From: Microbacterium sp. zg-B185
GTDB taxonomy: Bacteria; Actinomycetota; Actinomycetes; Actinomycetales; Microbacteriaceae
NCBI RefSeq assembly: GCF_030246885.1
Contig: NZ_CP126739.1
Span: forward strand, 2,790,001-2,854,000
DNA length: 64,000 nt
Direction of reading: 5' to 3'
Shown here: piece by piece, positions 33,925 to 44,207 of the stretch
How positions within the stretch are numbered: position 1 is the first letter of the stretch
Layout of the letters: the number at the start of each line of letters is the position of its first letter
The notes under the pieces: generated by a model
What the model was told of the DNA's origin: nothing
Seen by the model: the letters and a program-made list of their open reading frames with translations, nothing else
The model's database searches: none
Program-made: the position numbers and the translations under genes

Positions 33925-34427
33925 GCGTCCTCCTCCGCGAGCGCCAGCTCCTCCTGCACGCGCAGGGCGTGCGCGACGCGCACCTGGTAGCTGACGAATC
34001 CGACGATCTGGCTGATCACGATCACCTCGGCGGCGCTCCAGCCGGCCGCCGTCAGCGCGGTCAGGTCGTCTCGGGTGGATGCGGCGGGACGAGCGACGAG
34101 CAGGTCGACGTGGCGCAGGGCGGCGCGGATCCGACGGGGAGCGCGCACACCCGCTGCGCCGTCCGGGCCGTCGGTGGCCAGCGCGGCGGCCTCGGGGTGG
34201 GCGGTGCGAGCGAGGTACCACTCGGTGGCGGCCGCGTCTCGGTCCACCCATGCGGCGCGCGCGGCGATGAGGTGCCGCAGGTCGGCGTCGACGCCGGGCA
34301 CCGGGTCGGCGAGCTCGACCTCGAACAGCGCATCGTAGGCGGCCTGCGCCGCTTCGCGCACGGCGGGACGGTGCGCGCGGGGGGCGTCGGAGTCGGTCTC
34401 GGCGATCTCGCGGATGACATCGGTCAC
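33921..34427 (-). CDS. CMD-domain protein (Avi_7170-like)
   Basis: A 168-aa protein from GTG 34427, with the second half (about residues 80-165) of CMD type: LTALTAAGWSAAEVIVISQI and VGFVSYQVRVAHALRVQEEL. It lacks the C-x2-C pair of its neighbour, as usual for the Avi_7170 subfamily, whose members occur with Avi_7169 proteins. GTG is chosen because it overlaps the livF-type stop by 4 nt (GTGA). The two CMD proteins may form one complex. Confidence 0.85.
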   Translation of the reverse strand: MTDVIREIAETDSDAPRAHRPAVREAAQAAYDALFEVELADPVPGVDADLRHLIAARAAWVDRDAAATEWYLARTAHPEAAALATDGPDGAAGVRAPRRIRAALRHVDLLVARPAASTRDDLTALTAAGWSAAEVIVISQIVGFVSYQVRVAHALRVQEELALAEEDA

Positions 34428-35230
34428 GGTGCGGGGCGTCCTTCCGGGTGTGTTCCGGATGCCGCGGCATCCGTGATCGATTCGGCCAGGCGCAGCGGAT
34501 CGTCGTCCTCGAGAGCGCGGCCGAGGTAGGCCTCGCGGACCCCCGGGTGGGCGAGCAGGGTCTGCGCGGACCCGGCGATGGCGATGTGTCCGGTGCGCAG
34601 GACGTAGCCGCGGTCGGCGACCTGCAGGGCCAATTCGGCGTTCTGCTCGACCATGAACACGCTCACCCCCCAGTCCGTGCGCATCGAGCCGATGAATTCC
34701 AGCACCCGCTCGACCACGATCGGCGCGAGCCCCATGGTGGGCTCGTCCATGCAGATCAGGCGCGGTCGGCTCATCAGGGCGCGTCCGAACGCGAGCATCT
34801 GCTGCTCGCCCCCGGACATCGTGCCCGCGGCCTGCCGGCGCCGTTCGGCCAGGCGCGGGAAGAACGCGTACACCTCGGCGAGCGTGCGGCTCTTGGCCCG
34901 GCCCGGGCGGACGTAGGCCCCGGTGAGCAGGTTGTCCTCCACGGTCATCGCACCGAACACGCGCCGCGCTTCGGGAACCGAGGCCAGCCCGGCGGCGATG
35001 CGGCGGGGGGTGCTCCAGCGGGTGATGTCCTCGTCGGCGAAGTGCACGGTGCCGCGCACCGGTCGCACCAGTCCGAGGGCCGTCTTCATCGTGGTCGACT
35101 TGCCCGACGCGTTGCCGCCGAGCAGGGACACGACCTCGCCGGCGTCGAGGGTGAGTGACACATCGACCAGTGCCGGGCTTGCGCCGTAGTCGACGCTCAC
35201 GTCGCGGAATTCCAGCAGTGGCTCGGTCAT
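34424..35230 (-). CDS. branched-chain-type ABC transporter ATPase (LivF)
   Basis: A 268-aa ABC ATPase of the LivF class. Walker A reads GGNASGKSTTMK (an unusual N-A-S-G variant of N-G-A-G), the signature MSGGEQQMLAFGRALMSRP, Walker B LICMDEPTMGLAP. It energises the LivHM permease together with LivG. Stop and start overlap its neighbours (ATGA with LivG, GTGA with the CMD gene), so it is translationally coupled. The C-terminal 25 residues are variable. Confidence 0.96.
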   Translation of the reverse strand: MTEPLLEFRDVSVDYGASPALVDVSLTLDAGEVVSLLGGNASGKSTTMKTALGLVRPVRGTVHFADEDITRWSTPRRIAAGLASVPEARRVFGAMTVEDNLLTGAYVRPGRAKSRTLAEVYAFFPRLAERRRQAAGTMSGGEQQMLAFGRALMSRPRLICMDEPTMGLAPIVVERVLEFIGSMRTDWGVSVFMVEQNAELALQVADRGYVLRTGHIAIAGSAQTLLAHPGVREAYLGRALEDDDPLRLAESITDAAASGTHPEGRPAP

Positions 35231-36081
35231 TCCTGCACCGCCTCGGCGAAGGCTTTGCCCAGATACGCCTCAATCACGCGGGGGTCGCGGCGGACCTGCT
35301 CGGGCGTGCCGTGCGCGATGACGCGCCCCTCGTCCAGGACGAGGACGCGGTCGCTGAGCCGGAACACAAGATCCAGCTTGTGCTCGACCAGCAGCACCGT
35401 CTGACCCTGCCGCTTCAGCTCCTGCAGCTGCTGCAGCACCTCGCCGGTCTCGGTCTGGTTCATCCCGGCAGTCGGCTCGTCCAGGACCAGCACGCGGGGA
35501 CCGGAGACCAGGGCGCGCGCGATCTCGGTCCTGCGCCGGTTCGCATAGGACAGCGAATACGCGTAGTCGTCGACGCGCGGCGCGAGCCGCGTGCCGAACC
35601 GGTCCAGCTCCGCCACGACGTGGGCATGATCGGCCGCGTCCTGCCGTCGCCGCGCCCGCGACGGGAACAGGGCACCGAAGGTCTCGGCCAGCAGCGGGAT
35701 CCAGCGGATCCCCGGGATGTGTCGCAGACGCGGCAGCGGACGCCCCACGCGCTGCACGGGCTCGAGTCCGACCAGCACGTTCTCGGCGATCGTGAGGTTG
35801 CCGATCACCCGGCCGTTCTGGAACGTCCGGGTCAGTCCCTTCTCCGCGATCCGGTACGCCTTGCGCCCGGAGATCCGCTCGCCGTCCAGCACCACCGTGC
35901 CGGCGTCGGCGGGCAGGGTGCCGCAGATCATGTTGAGTGTCGTGGTCTTGCCGCTGCCGTTCGGGCCCACGATGGAGAGCACCTCGCCGGCGCGCAACTG
36001 GAAGGACACGTCGTCGACGACGGTCAGCCCGCCGAACCGTTTGGACAGACCGGACACGTCCAGAACCGCGGCATCCGTCAT
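35227..36081 (-). CDS. branched-chain-type ABC transporter ATPase (LivG)
   Basis: A 284-aa LivG-class ATPase. Walker A GPNGSGKTTTLNMICG, the LivG-specific GLTRTFQNGRVIGNLTIAEN, a degenerate signature YSLSYANRRRTEIARALVSG (SYANRR instead of SGGQ/SYGxQR), Walker B LVLDEPTAGMNQ. It pairs with LivF and the fused permease. Four-nucleotide overlaps on both sides mark tight coupling. Confidence 0.96.
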   Translation of the reverse strand: MTDAAVLDVSGLSKRFGGLTVVDDVSFQLRAGEVLSIVGPNGSGKTTTLNMICGTLPADAGTVVLDGERISGRKAYRIAEKGLTRTFQNGRVIGNLTIAENVLVGLEPVQRVGRPLPRLRHIPGIRWIPLLAETFGALFPSRARRRQDAADHAHVVAELDRFGTRLAPRVDDYAYSLSYANRRRTEIARALVSGPRVLVLDEPTAGMNQTETGEVLQQLQELKRQGQTVLLVEHKLDLVFRLSDRVLVLDEGRVIAHGTPEQVRRDPRVIEAYLGKAFAEAVQE

Positions 36082-37943
36082 GACACGACCTCCGATTCCA
36101 CGCTCGCCCGCCGGCGTCGCCGCCCGAGGACCCGGTCGGACCGCGCCCAGATCCCCTGCGGTCGCAGCAGGATCAGCAGCAGCAGCACGACGCCGTAGAA
36201 CAGCAGGCGCCAATCGGCGAGCGGCCGGAACAGCTCGGGGATGCCGACCAGGATGACCGCGCCGACGATGGCGCCCATCGGCGCGCGCAGACCGCCCAGG
36301 ATCGCGATGGTCACCGCGAGCACGGACAGGGAGATGCCGAACTGGGACGGCTCGATGAACGTCACCTGCGCGGCGTACAGGGCACCGGCGAAGCCGGCCA
36401 GGACCGAGCCCAGCCCGAAGGCGAGGGACTTGTATGCGGCGGGGTGGATGCCGCTGGCCGCAGCCGCGATCTCGTCCTCGCGCACCGCGGCCCACGTGCG
36501 GCCCAGGTGCGACGAGCCGAGTCCGGACACCACCAGGAGTGCCAGGACCAGGATCGCGAACGTCAGCAGGTACATCCCGGTGGCGGAGTTCACCGACAGG
36601 CCGAACACGGTGGGGCGAGGGATGCCGAAGATGCCGCGGGCGCCGTTGGTGATGCCCCCGAGGTTCAGCGCCAGCGCCGCGATGAACGCCCCGGTGGCCA
36701 GCGTGGCCATGGACACGTAGTGCCCGCGCAGACGCCAGGTGGGAGCGGTGATCACGACGCTGAAGATGGCCGCGACCAGCCCGGCGGCCACGAAGCTGGC
36801 CCAGAAGTCCCAGCCCGCCTGGGTCACCAGCAGCGCCGACGTGTACGCGCCGATCGCGAGCGCCCCAGCCTGACCCAGCACGATCTGGCCGGCGAAGCCG
36901 CCGGCCAGAGTGACCGAGAGGGCGAACAGGGCGTAGATCCACACCAGTGCCCCGGTGCGAAGCAGGTAGTCCCCCGCGATCAGCGGAACCAGCGCGCCGG
37001 CGGCGATCAGTCCGACGGCGACCCACCGGTTCAGTCGCACCGGCTTGCCGGCACCGAAGAACGTGCCGGTCATGGGCTCGCTCGCGGTCGTGGAGCGTCG
37101 CCCCAGGATGCCGTTCGGCCTGATCCACAGCACCAGGATGAGCGCGCCGAAGGTGATCAGCTGGCGCACCGAATCGCCCCACAGGGCGACGCCGAACGCC
37201 TCGGCCACCCCGAGCACGAGGCCTCCCACGATCGCGCCGGGCAGCGAGCCGAGCCCGCCGATCGTGGCGGCCGCGAACGCCTGGATGCCGGCGGTGAATC
37301 CCATCGACGGCGACACGTTCGAGAAGTACATGCCCACGAGCACGCCCGCGACCCCGCCCAGGGCGGAGGCGACCACGAAGGAGACCGCCTGGATGCGCGC
37401 GACGGGGATGCCCATCTGCGCGGCGGCCTCGGCATCCTGCGATGTCGCCCGGATGGCGCGGCCCACCCGGGTCTTGGCCAGCACGATGGCCAGCACCGTG
37501 ACGCACACGACGGCGACGCCGATGATGACGATCGCGATCGTGCCGAAGCGGAAGCCGAACAGCTCGAGGTTGCTGCGCTCCAGCAGCGGCGGAAAACGCC
37601 GGGTCTCGGCGCCGAACACGCGCTGCGAGGTGTTGTCGATGATGATGCCGGCTGCGAAGGTCGCCAGCAGCACGGCGATCCCCGGCGCGGCGCGCAGCGG
37701 CCGGACCGCGATCAGGTAGATCACGAAGCCGAGCAGGCTGGTGAAGACGATCACGCCCAGCAGCACGGCCCACAGCTGCCAGCCGAGCACTTCGGCGAAG
37801 AACCAGCCCAGCATGCCGCCGGCGGCGAAGACCGATCCCTGTGCGAAGTTGACGATGTTGGAGACGCCGAAGATCAGCGAGACCCCGACGGCCAGCAAGG
37901 CGTACGTCGAGCCCCCGACGATGCCGGCGAGAAGGATGTCCAT
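36078..37943 (-). CDS. fused LivH-LivM permease
   Basis: A 621-aa permease combining both membrane subunits of a LivHMGF importer in one chain. The N-terminal half (about residues 1-285) is LivH-like: GGSTYALLAVGVSLIFGVSN and GLGSLPGAIVGGLVLGVAEA. After a short linker the C-terminal half (about 300-610) is LivM-like: LAGGFAGQIVLGQAGALAIG, TWRLRGHYVSMATLATGAFI, and a C-terminal LLRPQGIWARSDRVLGRRRR. Such fusions are known in this family. The neighbouring second system (44208-46513) keeps the two subunits separate. Confidence 0.95.
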   Translation of the reverse strand: MDILLAGIVGGSTYALLAVGVSLIFGVSNIVNFAQGSVFAAGGMLGWFFAEVLGWQLWAVLLGVIVFTSLLGFVIYLIAVRPLRAAPGIAVLLATFAAGIIIDNTSQRVFGAETRRFPPLLERSNLELFGFRFGTIAIVIIGVAVVCVTVLAIVLAKTRVGRAIRATSQDAEAAAQMGIPVARIQAVSFVVASALGGVAGVLVGMYFSNVSPSMGFTAGIQAFAAATIGGLGSLPGAIVGGLVLGVAEAFGVALWGDSVRQLITFGALILVLWIRPNGILGRRSTTASEPMTGTFFGAGKPVRLNRWVAVGLIAAGALVPLIAGDYLLRTGALVWIYALFALSVTLAGGFAGQIVLGQAGALAIGAYTSALLVTQAGWDFWASFVAAGLVAAIFSVVITAPTWRLRGHYVSMATLATGAFIAALALNLGGITNGARGIFGIPRPTVFGLSVNSATGMYLLTFAILVLALLVVSGLGSSHLGRTWAAVREDEIAAAASGIHPAAYKSLAFGLGSVLAGFAGALYAAQVTFIEPSQFGISLSVLAVTIAILGGLRAPMGAIVGAVILVGIPELFRPLADWRLLFYGVVLLLLILLRPQGIWARSDRVLGRRRRRASVESEVVS

Positions 37944-37964
37944 TCGAGTCGATTATCCCAGCAC

Positions 37965-38001
37965 GCCGGTGCGGGTTGCGCTGCGGCTTCCGCGCACCGG
38001 C
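37965..38001 (-). other. stem-loop between substrate-binding and permease genes
   Basis: GCCGGTGCG (37965-37973) and CGCACCGGC (37993-38001) form a perfect 9-bp stem in the 68-bp gap. Placed after the solute-binding gene of an ABC operon, such stems often lower expression of the downstream permease genes or stabilise the upstream mRNA (inference). Confidence 0.4.
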
Positions 38002-38011
38002 ATGCGCAGGG

Positions 38012-39175
38012 TCAGTCGCGCAGTTCGAACGCGCCGTCGCGGATGACGAGGGCGTACTGGTCGGCATCCACGACGCGGCGGTTATCGGCGAAGGTGATCG
38101 GCCCGTACAGGATCGTGTCGAAGTCGCTGCCCTCGGCCAGCGCATCGCGCAGGCTCTCCCGGGTCAGCTCGCCCGCCGTTGCCGCCTGCTCGGCGGCCTG
38201 GACGACCACGGAGAGGGCGTCGTACGCGCGGATGGCGTAATCGGGGGGCGTTTCGACGTCATACTCGGCGGCGAAGTCGGCGATGAAGGCCTGCACCTTC
38301 TCGTCCGGGTTGGCGGGCGTGAAGTAGCTCAGCGTCTGAACGCCTTCGGCCGCGTCGGCGGCCAGTTCGACGAACTGCTGGTTGTAGATCGAGCTGATGC
38401 CCACGATCGGCACATCGATGCCCAGCTCGCGCGCCTGAGCGGTGATCAGGGCGCCGTCGGCCGCATAGGAGATCAGGACGATGACCTCGGGGTCGGCGGC
38501 CTGCGCGGCCAGCAGCAGCGGGCGGAAGTCTGTGCTCTCCGGGTTGTAGCCGGTGGCGTAGACCTCCTCCAGACCGGCGTCCTCGGCACCTTCGGCGAAG
38601 AACCCGTGCGTGTTCAGGCCCCAGTCGGTGTCGTGGTAGAACACGGCGGCCTTGTCGCCCTGCTCGGCGGCGAACTCGGCCAGACGCGGCGCCTCGTACT
38701 CCTGGGACACCCAGGTCGCGAAGATGTAGTCGCCCGGGTCGGTGACCGTGGACGCGGACGCGGAGAAGGCAAACTGCGCCAGTCCGGCGGCCTGGTAGAT
38801 CGGGCTGCCCGCGGCGGTGGCGGGCGTGCCGAAGTCGCCGAGCACGGAGAGGATGGACGCGTCGTCGACGAACTTCTGCGCGACCGAGGCCGCCTGGGCG
38901 GGGTCGGCCTGGGTGTCTTCGTAGACGAGCTCGACGTCGCGGCCGTCGACGCCGCCGGCGTCGTTGATCTGCGCGAGGGCCAGCTCGAAGCCCTGCTCGA
39001 AGTACTCGCCGTACTGCGCCTGGTCGCCGGTCTGCGGCAACGCGACGCCGAAGCGGACAGGCTCGGCGACGGAACCGGAGGTGTCGGCGCTTCCCGCGCC
39101 GGACGCGCAGGCCGAGAGGGCGAGGGCGAGCGCGGCAACGCCGGCGATCGCGACGGCAGGGCGGGACAAGCGCAT
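38012..39175 (-). CDS. branched-chain-type ABC substrate-binding lipoprotein
   Basis: A 387-aa periplasmic-binding protein, type I fold, LivJ/amide-binding class. The lipoprotein signal (LALALSACASG, lipid-anchored Cys at about residue 24) is clear. The mature protein shows FGVALPQTGDQAQYGEYFEQ, INDAGGVDGRDVELVYEDTQ, and YDALSVVVQAAEQAAT near the end. It delivers substrate to the fused permease. Linkage with CMD proteins and flavin oxidases suggests a substrate other than plain branched-chain amino acids. First gene of the operon. Confidence 0.95.
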   Translation of the reverse strand: MRLSRPAVAIAGVAALALALSACASGAGSADTSGSVAEPVRFGVALPQTGDQAQYGEYFEQGFELALAQINDAGGVDGRDVELVYEDTQADPAQAASVAQKFVDDASILSVLGDFGTPATAAGSPIYQAAGLAQFAFSASASTVTDPGDYIFATWVSQEYEAPRLAEFAAEQGDKAAVFYHDTDWGLNTHGFFAEGAEDAGLEEVYATGYNPESTDFRPLLLAAQAADPEVIVLISYAADGALITAQARELGIDVPIVGISSIYNQQFVELAADAAEGVQTLSYFTPANPDEKVQAFIADFAAEYDVETPPDYAIRAYDALSVVVQAAEQAATAGELTRESLRDALAEGSDFDTILYGPITFADNRRVVDADQYALVIRDGAFELRD

Positions 39176-39364
39176 GAGGACTCCTGGAAGGCTCGGGCTC
39201 GGCTACCTCGGGCGGTGCGGAGCAGTATGACGTTACGGAGGCGTCCGTCCGCGCTCGAATCCGGCGACACAGTGCGTCACAGTAGCCCTGAAAGGGCGGC
39301 GAATTCGCAGTGCCCGGGACCGACTGGGATGATCGAGCAGGACGACCGGACCGGAGGGCGCGAA

Positions 39365-41245
39365 ATGGCAGTGTCGGGCGCGCGCATCGCCGTGATCGGA
39401 GCCAGCGTCCGCGGCACGGTGCTGGTGGAGCGGCTCCTGGCCAGCGCGCCGGAGCTCCTGGATGCGCCGCTGCGGATCGAGGTCTTCGACCCGCACCCGC
39501 CGGGATCAGGACGGATCTGGCGGGCGGGGCAGCGCCCCGAGCTGATCATGAACACCGTCGCGTCGCAGTCCACCGTGTTCTGCGACGAGACCGTCCGGTG
39601 CGCCGGCCCGGTCCGCCCGGGACCGACTCTCGCGCACTGGTGCGAACAGGTCAGCGGCGAGCCCGGGCTGGCCGACCTGCCCGAGGTCGTGCGCGCGGAG
39701 GCGGCCCGCACGGTCGCCGGCACCAGCCCCAGCCGACTGCTGTACGGCCACTACCTGCGCTGGTGCTTCGCGGCCATCGCGCAGGCCGCGCCCCCGACCA
39801 TCGAGGTGGCGGTCACCGCGGAGCGGGTCATCGACCTGGTGCCGACCGGCAGCGGATTCCGCATCCGCACCGATGCCGGGCCCCGTGGCGTGGTCGACGC
39901 CGTGATCCTGGCGACCGGATGGCTGGCCCGCGACGATGGGCCGCGGCATCCGCTGATCGTCCCGCCCGACAACCCGATCGACCAGGACCTCTCCGCCATC
40001 GGCGCGGGCGAGACGATCGCCGTGCGGGGCCTGGGAATGGGCTTCTTCGACACGGTGAGTCTGCTCACCGAGGGTCGGGGCGGGTCCTTCGCGGAGCAGG
40101 CGGACGGAACGCTGCAGTACCTGCCCAGCGGGCGCGAGCCGCGCATCCTGGCCGGGTCCGGGCGCGGGGTGCCCTACCGCGCCAAGCCGCTGTTCGGCGG
40201 CGTCCCCGGCTTTCCCGCCCAGCGAGTGCTGCGCGGCGCGCTGCCCGCGCTCATCGCGCGCCGACCGGTCGATTTCACCGTCGACGTGCTGCCGCTGATC
40301 GAGCGCGACGCGCTGGTGGACGGGTACCAGACCCTCGCCCGCGTCCGGCCGCAGGCGGTATCGGATGCCGCCGCTCTCCTCTCCGCAATCGCGTCGGGCG
40401 AGGAGATCGACGCGCTGGTCGCCGCGCACGTTCCGGACCCCGCCGACCGCATCGACCTCGCTGCGGCGGGCGAGCCGCTGCGCGCCGCCGATCCGGAGGA
40501 CGACATCGACGCGGTGATCGCCGAGGTGGTCGCCCGCGACGCGGTCGAGGCCGTCGCAGGCCTGGACAGCCCGCTGAAGGCCGCGCTGCACTCCTACCAG
40601 GCCGCGCGCAGTGCGCTGATCGACCTCGTCGCGTTCGGCGGGCTCACCCCGGACTCGTATGCCGCGTACCGGCGGTTCCTCGCGACGGCCGCGTCGTTCG
40701 GCAGCGGACCCCCGCTGGTGCGACCGCGGCAGCTGCTGGCGCTGCACCGCGCCGGCGTCGTCGCCTTCCTCGGCCCCGGGATGCGCGTGGACGCCGGCGA
40801 GGATGCGGTGACCGTCTCCGGTGACCGGCATCCGGCCGTGCGGGTGTCCGCGCTGGTGGAGGCGTGGCTGCCGCCGCAGACCGTGCAGCGCACCGCCGAC
40901 CCGCTGCTGGGGGCGCTGCGCTCGCGCGGACTGGCGCGCCCGTGGCGGCACGCCGACGGGTCCGCCTCGGATGCCGTCGACATCCGCGCCGCCGATGGCG
41001 CCCTGGTCGGGGCCGACGGCACGGTCCTGGCCGGGCTGCACTCGATCGGCGTGCCGCACGAGGATGCCCGCGTGTACACGCTCATCGCGCCGGTCCCGGG
41101 GACGAATTCGCCGGTCCTGCGCGAGGCGGATGCCGCGGCCCGCGCCGCGCTCGCGCACGTCGCCGCCACGCGGAGGGCAGCGCGGGCCGCGCCCGCTCGG
41201 ACGGTCCGTTCCGCGCCCGCCGATGAGGAGCCCGCCCATGCCTGA
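39365..41245 (+). CDS. FAD/NAD(P)-binding protein (NAD_binding_9 type)
   Basis: A 626-aa flavoprotein-like protein. The N-terminal Rossmann motif is a variant, IAVIGASVRGTVLVERLL, followed by IEVFDPHPPGSGRIWRAGQR and LIMNTVASQSTVFCDE, the pattern of the FAD-NAD(P)-binding (NAD_binding_9) family. A second nucleotide-binding stretch is AVRGLGMGFFDTVSLL. Catalysis is not assigned; relatives are putative monooxygenases or oxidoreductases. ATG 39365 follows GGAGGGCG. It overlaps the next oxidase gene by 8 nt and faces the liv-type operon across 189 bp, so both probably serve one pathway. Confidence 0.88.
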   Translation: MAVSGARIAVIGASVRGTVLVERLLASAPELLDAPLRIEVFDPHPPGSGRIWRAGQRPELIMNTVASQSTVFCDETVRCAGPVRPGPTLAHWCEQVSGEPGLADLPEVVRAEAARTVAGTSPSRLLYGHYLRWCFAAIAQAAPPTIEVAVTAERVIDLVPTGSGFRIRTDAGPRGVVDAVILATGWLARDDGPRHPLIVPPDNPIDQDLSAIGAGETIAVRGLGMGFFDTVSLLTEGRGGSFAEQADGTLQYLPSGREPRILAGSGRGVPYRAKPLFGGVPGFPAQRVLRGALPALIARRPVDFTVDVLPLIERDALVDGYQTLARVRPQAVSDAAALLSAIASGEEIDALVAAHVPDPADRIDLAAAGEPLRAADPEDDIDAVIAEVVARDAVEAVAGLDSPLKAALHSYQAARSALIDLVAFGGLTPDSYAAYRRFLATAASFGSGPPLVRPRQLLALHRAGVVAFLGPGMRVDAGEDAVTVSGDRHPAVRVSALVEAWLPPQTVQRTADPLLGALRSRGLARPWRHADGSASDAVDIRAADGALVGADGTVLAGLHSIGVPHEDARVYTLIAPVPGTNSPVLREADAAARAALAHVAATRRAARAAPARTVRSAPADEEPAHA

Positions 41246-42320
41246 CCGCTTTTCGCATCTGATCCTCGGCGGCGGCGTGATGGGACTCGCCACCGCCTGG
41301 GCGCTGACCCGCCGCGGACACCGCCCGCTGGTGCTGGAGCGCTTCGAGCGCGGGCACCTGCGCGGCGCGTCCCACGGCGCGACCCGCAACTACAACAACG
41401 CCTACGCGGAGCCGGCCTACCTGGACCTGCTCGAACGGGCACGAGGCGGGTGGGCCGACCTGGGCACCCCCGGCGGTGAGCCGCTGCTTCGCCTGCACGG
41501 CCTGGTCAGCCACGGGCGTCCCGCGGAGCTGATCGCCACCGAGGCTGCCCTGCACGACCGCGGCATCCCGGCCGAGCTCCTCAGCGGCACCGAGGCGGCA
41601 CGACGGTGGCCGGGCATGCGCTTCGAGCAGACCGTGCTGCACTCGCCCGACGCCGGCGTCGTCCGCGCCTCCGCCGCACTGCGGGAACTGGAGCGGCGGA
41701 TCGTCGCGCTCGGCGGCGAGGTGCGCTACGGGGCCGAGGTCACCGCGATCGAGCCGCGCCCGGACGAGGTCACGGTGCGCGTCCGCGACGACGCCGAACT
41801 CACGGCACCGGTCGCGGTCGTCACGGTCGGCGCGTGGAGCGCGCCGCTGCTGGCCGGACTGATCGCGCTGCCGCCGCTCACGGTCACCGAGGAGAGTCCC
41901 GCCCACTTCGCGGAGGTCGCCGCGCCCGCCGCCTGGCCGTCCTTCAACCACCTCGTGGGCGTCCCCGGCGACGTGTACGGCATGCCCACCCCGGGCGAGG
42001 GCGTCAAGGTCGGGTTCCACCGGGTCGGCGCCGTGGTCGACCCCGACATCCGTCCGTTCACGCCCACGCACGAGGACGCGCTGCGCGCGTACGTGCGGGA
42101 GTGGATGCCGGGACTCGACGCGGACGCGGCATCCTTCATCAGCTGCACCTACACCTCGACGGAGGGCGGCCGCTTCGTCCTGGACCGGCGCGGTTCGCTG
42201 GTGGTGGGCGCGGGCTTCTCCGGGCACGGGTTCAAGTTCGCGACCGGCATCGGCGAGACCCTCGCCGACCTCGCGGTCGATCCGGCCGCGCAGGCCGACC
42301 CGGCGTTCCGGCTGCCCTGA
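41238..42320 (+). CDS. FAD-dependent amine oxidase (sarcosine/N-methyl-tryptophan oxidase type)
   Basis: A 360-aa DAO-family oxidase like monomeric sarcosine oxidase or SolA. It has the FAD motif LILGGGVMGLATAWALTRRG, the flavin-contact SHGATRNYNNAY (the family has S-H-G-x-x-R), and the C-terminal GAGFSGHGFKFATGIGE. The Cys in SCTYTSTEGGRFVLD lies where the family carries its covalent FAD attachment. It oxidises an N-methyl or secondary amine to give aldehyde or imine and peroxide; the exact substrate is unknown. Peroxide production fits the alkylhydroperoxidase-type protein encoded across the divergent promoter. Confidence 0.93.
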   Translation: MPDRFSHLILGGGVMGLATAWALTRRGHRPLVLERFERGHLRGASHGATRNYNNAYAEPAYLDLLERARGGWADLGTPGGEPLLRLHGLVSHGRPAELIATEAALHDRGIPAELLSGTEAARRWPGMRFEQTVLHSPDAGVVRASAALRELERRIVALGGEVRYGAEVTAIEPRPDEVTVRVRDDAELTAPVAVVTVGAWSAPLLAGLIALPPLTVTEESPAHFAEVAAPAAWPSFNHLVGVPGDVYGMPTPGEGVKVGFHRVGAVVDPDIRPFTPTHEDALRAYVREWMPGLDADAASFISCTYTSTEGGRFVLDRRGSLVVGAGFSGHGFKFATGIGETLADLAVDPAAQADPAFRLP

Positions 42321-42419
42321 CCGCGCGTTCGTCCGCGCGGGCAAGGCCGCAACCGACGGCGGTTCGGGCCGCTCCGGTCCTCAGCGGCGACCTGACCCGC
42401 AGCGGCTGCCGGCAGCGCG

Positions 42420-43997
<1,578 letters not shown>

Positions 43998-44207
43998 TCA
44001 GATTCTAAAGCGTCGGCGGGGCCGATTTGTTCCCCCGCGGCTTCCGGGCTATACGCGCGGCCGCGGTGACGGACGCCCCGCGCTCCGAATACTTGTCCAC
44101 AGCGTGTTGTAGGTGAAACAAGACCGACACATTACGCTCGTACCGTCGTCGTCACGGCTGATGCGACCCGTAGCGTCGAGCCGTGTGGCAGCCGGACTGG
44201 AGGTTAC

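Noticed and set aside
42321..42340. 7-bp CG-only stem after the amine-oxidase gene
   Set aside because: Short, no T-run; expected by chance at this GC content.
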